NCBI GenBank assembly: GCA_963757185.1
Contig: CAVWQI010000008.1
Location: 124,001-188,000, forward strand
DNA: 64,000 bases
Direction of reading: 5' to 3'
Origin: JAQBQB01 sp963757185
GTDB taxonomy: Bacteria; Gemmatimonadota; Gemmatimonadetes; Gemmatimonadales; Gemmatimonadaceae
Position 1 is the stretch's first letter. Each line of letters starts with the position of its first letter. Made by a program: the position numbers and the translations under genes. Shown in pieces: positions 62,726 through 64,000 of the stretch. The notes below the pieces were generated by a model. The model was not told the DNA's origin and did not search any database. It worked only from the letters and a program-made list of their open reading frames with translations.

Positions 62726-63954
62726 CAGTCGGCCGCCGTGAGGTCAGGTTCTGAGGGTTGAAACGGAATCGCCATCGTGACGTGGACACCCTGTCCTGGT
62801 GCGCCGCGCAGCGAGAAGGTGTGCCGATCTCCGTACAAGTGCGCGAGTCGCTGGCGCGTGCTCGCCAAGCCGAGTCCTTCTTTGTGGCCGGCGCGCAGCC
62901 CGCGGCCGTCGTCCTGGACGTCGCAGCAGAGCATGTCGCCCTCGCGGCGTACCGAGATGGCGATCGCGCCTTGCCCGAGGTCGCCGAAACCGTGGCGGAA
63001 CGAGTTTTCGACCAGCGGCTGGAGGAAGAGGTTGGGCACGCGCGCGTCGCGCGTCTCGGGTTCGATGTCGATGGAGACGCGCAGCCGGTCGCCGAAGCGG
63101 AGGCTCATGATCTCGACGTAGCGCTGCAGGAAGTCGAGCTCGGATTGGAGCGGCACTTCCTGCGCGCCGATGTTCTGGAGCGACATGCGGAGCAAATCGC
63201 TCAGCGCCGCGATCATCGAATCGGCGCGGCGGACGTCCTTGTGCATGAGCGCCGAAATCGAGTGCAGCGTATTGAAGAGGAAGTGAGGCTGGAGCTGCAT
63301 GCGCAGCATGTGGAGCTGCGTCTGCGCGAGACGCGCCTCGAGCTGCGACGCGCGCAGCGCGCGATCCTTCGAGACGCGATAGTAGACGACGGCGTGGTGC
63401 ACGGTGACGAGCGCGCAGAACACGATCGAATCCACGACGGTCCACGAGAGCACCGTGTTGCCGAACAACGCGGGGAATTGTCGCAGCGTCGTTCCGGGGG
63501 CGATCGCGGCCATGACGATCGAGCAGAGCGCGGCGTGCGTGACGACGAACGCCGCGAGCGCGCCGACCTGGACGCCCCAATTGCGGAGACGCGGCGAATG
63601 TCCCCACACCGGGAAGCGCTTGGCGATCATCATCACCGGCGGCGTGAGGAGCGCCCATGCGTAGGTGAAGATCAGTTCCGCCGGCAGGAGGTTGCGCACG
63701 GAGAGGGCTTCGCCCACGAATCGGCTGTAGGCGTAGCGCTCCGCGGAATACAGAATGGCGATGAGCGTCGCGACGCCGAAGAGAATCAGCGTGAAGCTGA
63801 TTCGGCGTCCGCGCATCACGGACTGGTCCACCGAGCGCGCGAGGCCAAAAATCGTGTATTCGCCCGTCTGCGCGATCGAATCCTGCGGGATCGCGGGGAC
63901 ACGCGTCGCGAAAGGGTTGCGCTTCGTGGCCGTGCGGACGGACGAGGCTGTCAT
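62725..63954 (-). CDS. LytS/YehU-type sensor histidine kinase
   Basis: 409 residues. Four or so membrane helices (55-75, 88-110, 128-150 and 170-190), then the His_kinase domain with phospho-acceptor H224 (MQLQPHFLFNTLHSISALMH) and a HATPase domain (LFLQPLVENSFRHGF N-box, GRGLRAGHKEGLGLASTRQRL). Such membrane kinases sense cell-envelope or small-molecule signals with their helix bundle. Partner of the LytTR regulator. Confidence 0.94.
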   Translation of the reverse strand: MTASSVRTATKRNPFATRVPAIPQDSIAQTGEYTIFGLARSVDQSVMRGRRISFTLILFGVATLIAILYSAERYAYSRFVGEALSVRNLLPAELIFTYAWALLTPPVMMIAKRFPVWGHSPRLRNWGVQVGALAAFVVTHAALCSIVMAAIAPGTTLRQFPALFGNTVLSWTVVDSIVFCALVTVHHAVVYYRVSKDRALRASQLEARLAQTQLHMLRMQLQPHFLFNTLHSISALMHKDVRRADSMIAALSDLLRMSLQNIGAQEVPLQSELDFLQRYVEIMSLRFGDRLRVSIDIEPETRDARVPNLFLQPLVENSFRHGFGDLGQGAIAISVRREGDMLCCDVQDDGRGLRAGHKEGLGLASTRQRLAHLYGDRHTFSLRGAPGQGVHVTMAIPFQPSEPDLTAAD

Positions 63955-64000
63955 CGGCGGGTGGTCAGGGAGCGCGACGGCGAGAAGGTCTACTACATAA

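Overview
The window is 64 kb of high-GC bacterial chromosome, packed with genes on both strands. The gene content points to Gemmatimonadota, most likely Gemmatimonadaceae. The signs are two ATPase-less MacB-type permeases (one fused to a PadR gene by an ATGA overlap), a BlaI plus M56 regulator pair, a DUF2723 membrane protein, an Oar-like TonB-dependent receptor, a C-terminally extended sedolisin, and several M28/S8/S9 exported peptidases. Acidobacteriota share some of these families, so the assignment is an inference. I see no rRNA, tRNA, CRISPR array, transposase or phage gene.

Layout, 0-21 kb: a subtilisin cut by the window edge, an S9 peptidase, a DUF72 protein, a lipoprotein, padR and two ADOP permeases, the Ada methyltransferase, the three-gene proton-translocating transhydrogenase operon (pntAA-pntAB-pntB), an M28 peptidase, a flavoreductase fused in frame to a lipoprotein, and a Ser/Thr kinase whose extracellular tail is out of frame. 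Layout, 21-42 kb: a small exported protein built of charged repeats, a YfiT/DinB protein, a Rieske-FAD oxidoreductase, a BlaI/M56 pair with a clear promoter and 13-bp palindromic operator, DUF2723, a 1300-residue S53 peptidase behind a structured leader, a TonB-dependent receptor, the Lhr helicase and a glycine-zipper lipoprotein.

Layout, 42-53 kb (minus strand): the most interesting region. It is a compact gas vesicle gene run: deoxynucleoside kinase, gvpG, a tandem ArsA-family ATPase, gvpF/L, a small gvpA paralogue, gvpF/L, gvpK, gvpJ-like, gvpA with an added charged C-terminal coil, and finally a PAS sensor histidine kinase 21 bp after gvpA. No gvpN or gvpO is present in the window, so the ArsA-like protein is the only NTPase of the run apart from the small kinase. 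Immediately upstream, in the same direction, lie two Tat-type Rieske proteins and two small His-bearing membrane proteins, which look like a short periplasmic redox chain.

Layout, 53-64 kb: a scattered set of flagellar and chemotaxis control genes without structural genes: a degenerate histidine phosphotransfer-like protein, FlgN-like, FliA-type sigma factor, FliS-like, FlgM-like and CheY. Among them sit a D-amino-acid-oxidase-like flavoprotein, an NtrC-type regulator paired with an acetamidase/formamidase lipoprotein, a TIGR01777 epimerase and a LytS/LytTR two-component pair. Two genes (the kinase near 19.5 kb and the phosphotransfer gene near 53.2 kb) appear to carry single-base frameshifts, which may be assembly errors. 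All functional calls come from reading motifs by eye; no database search was run.
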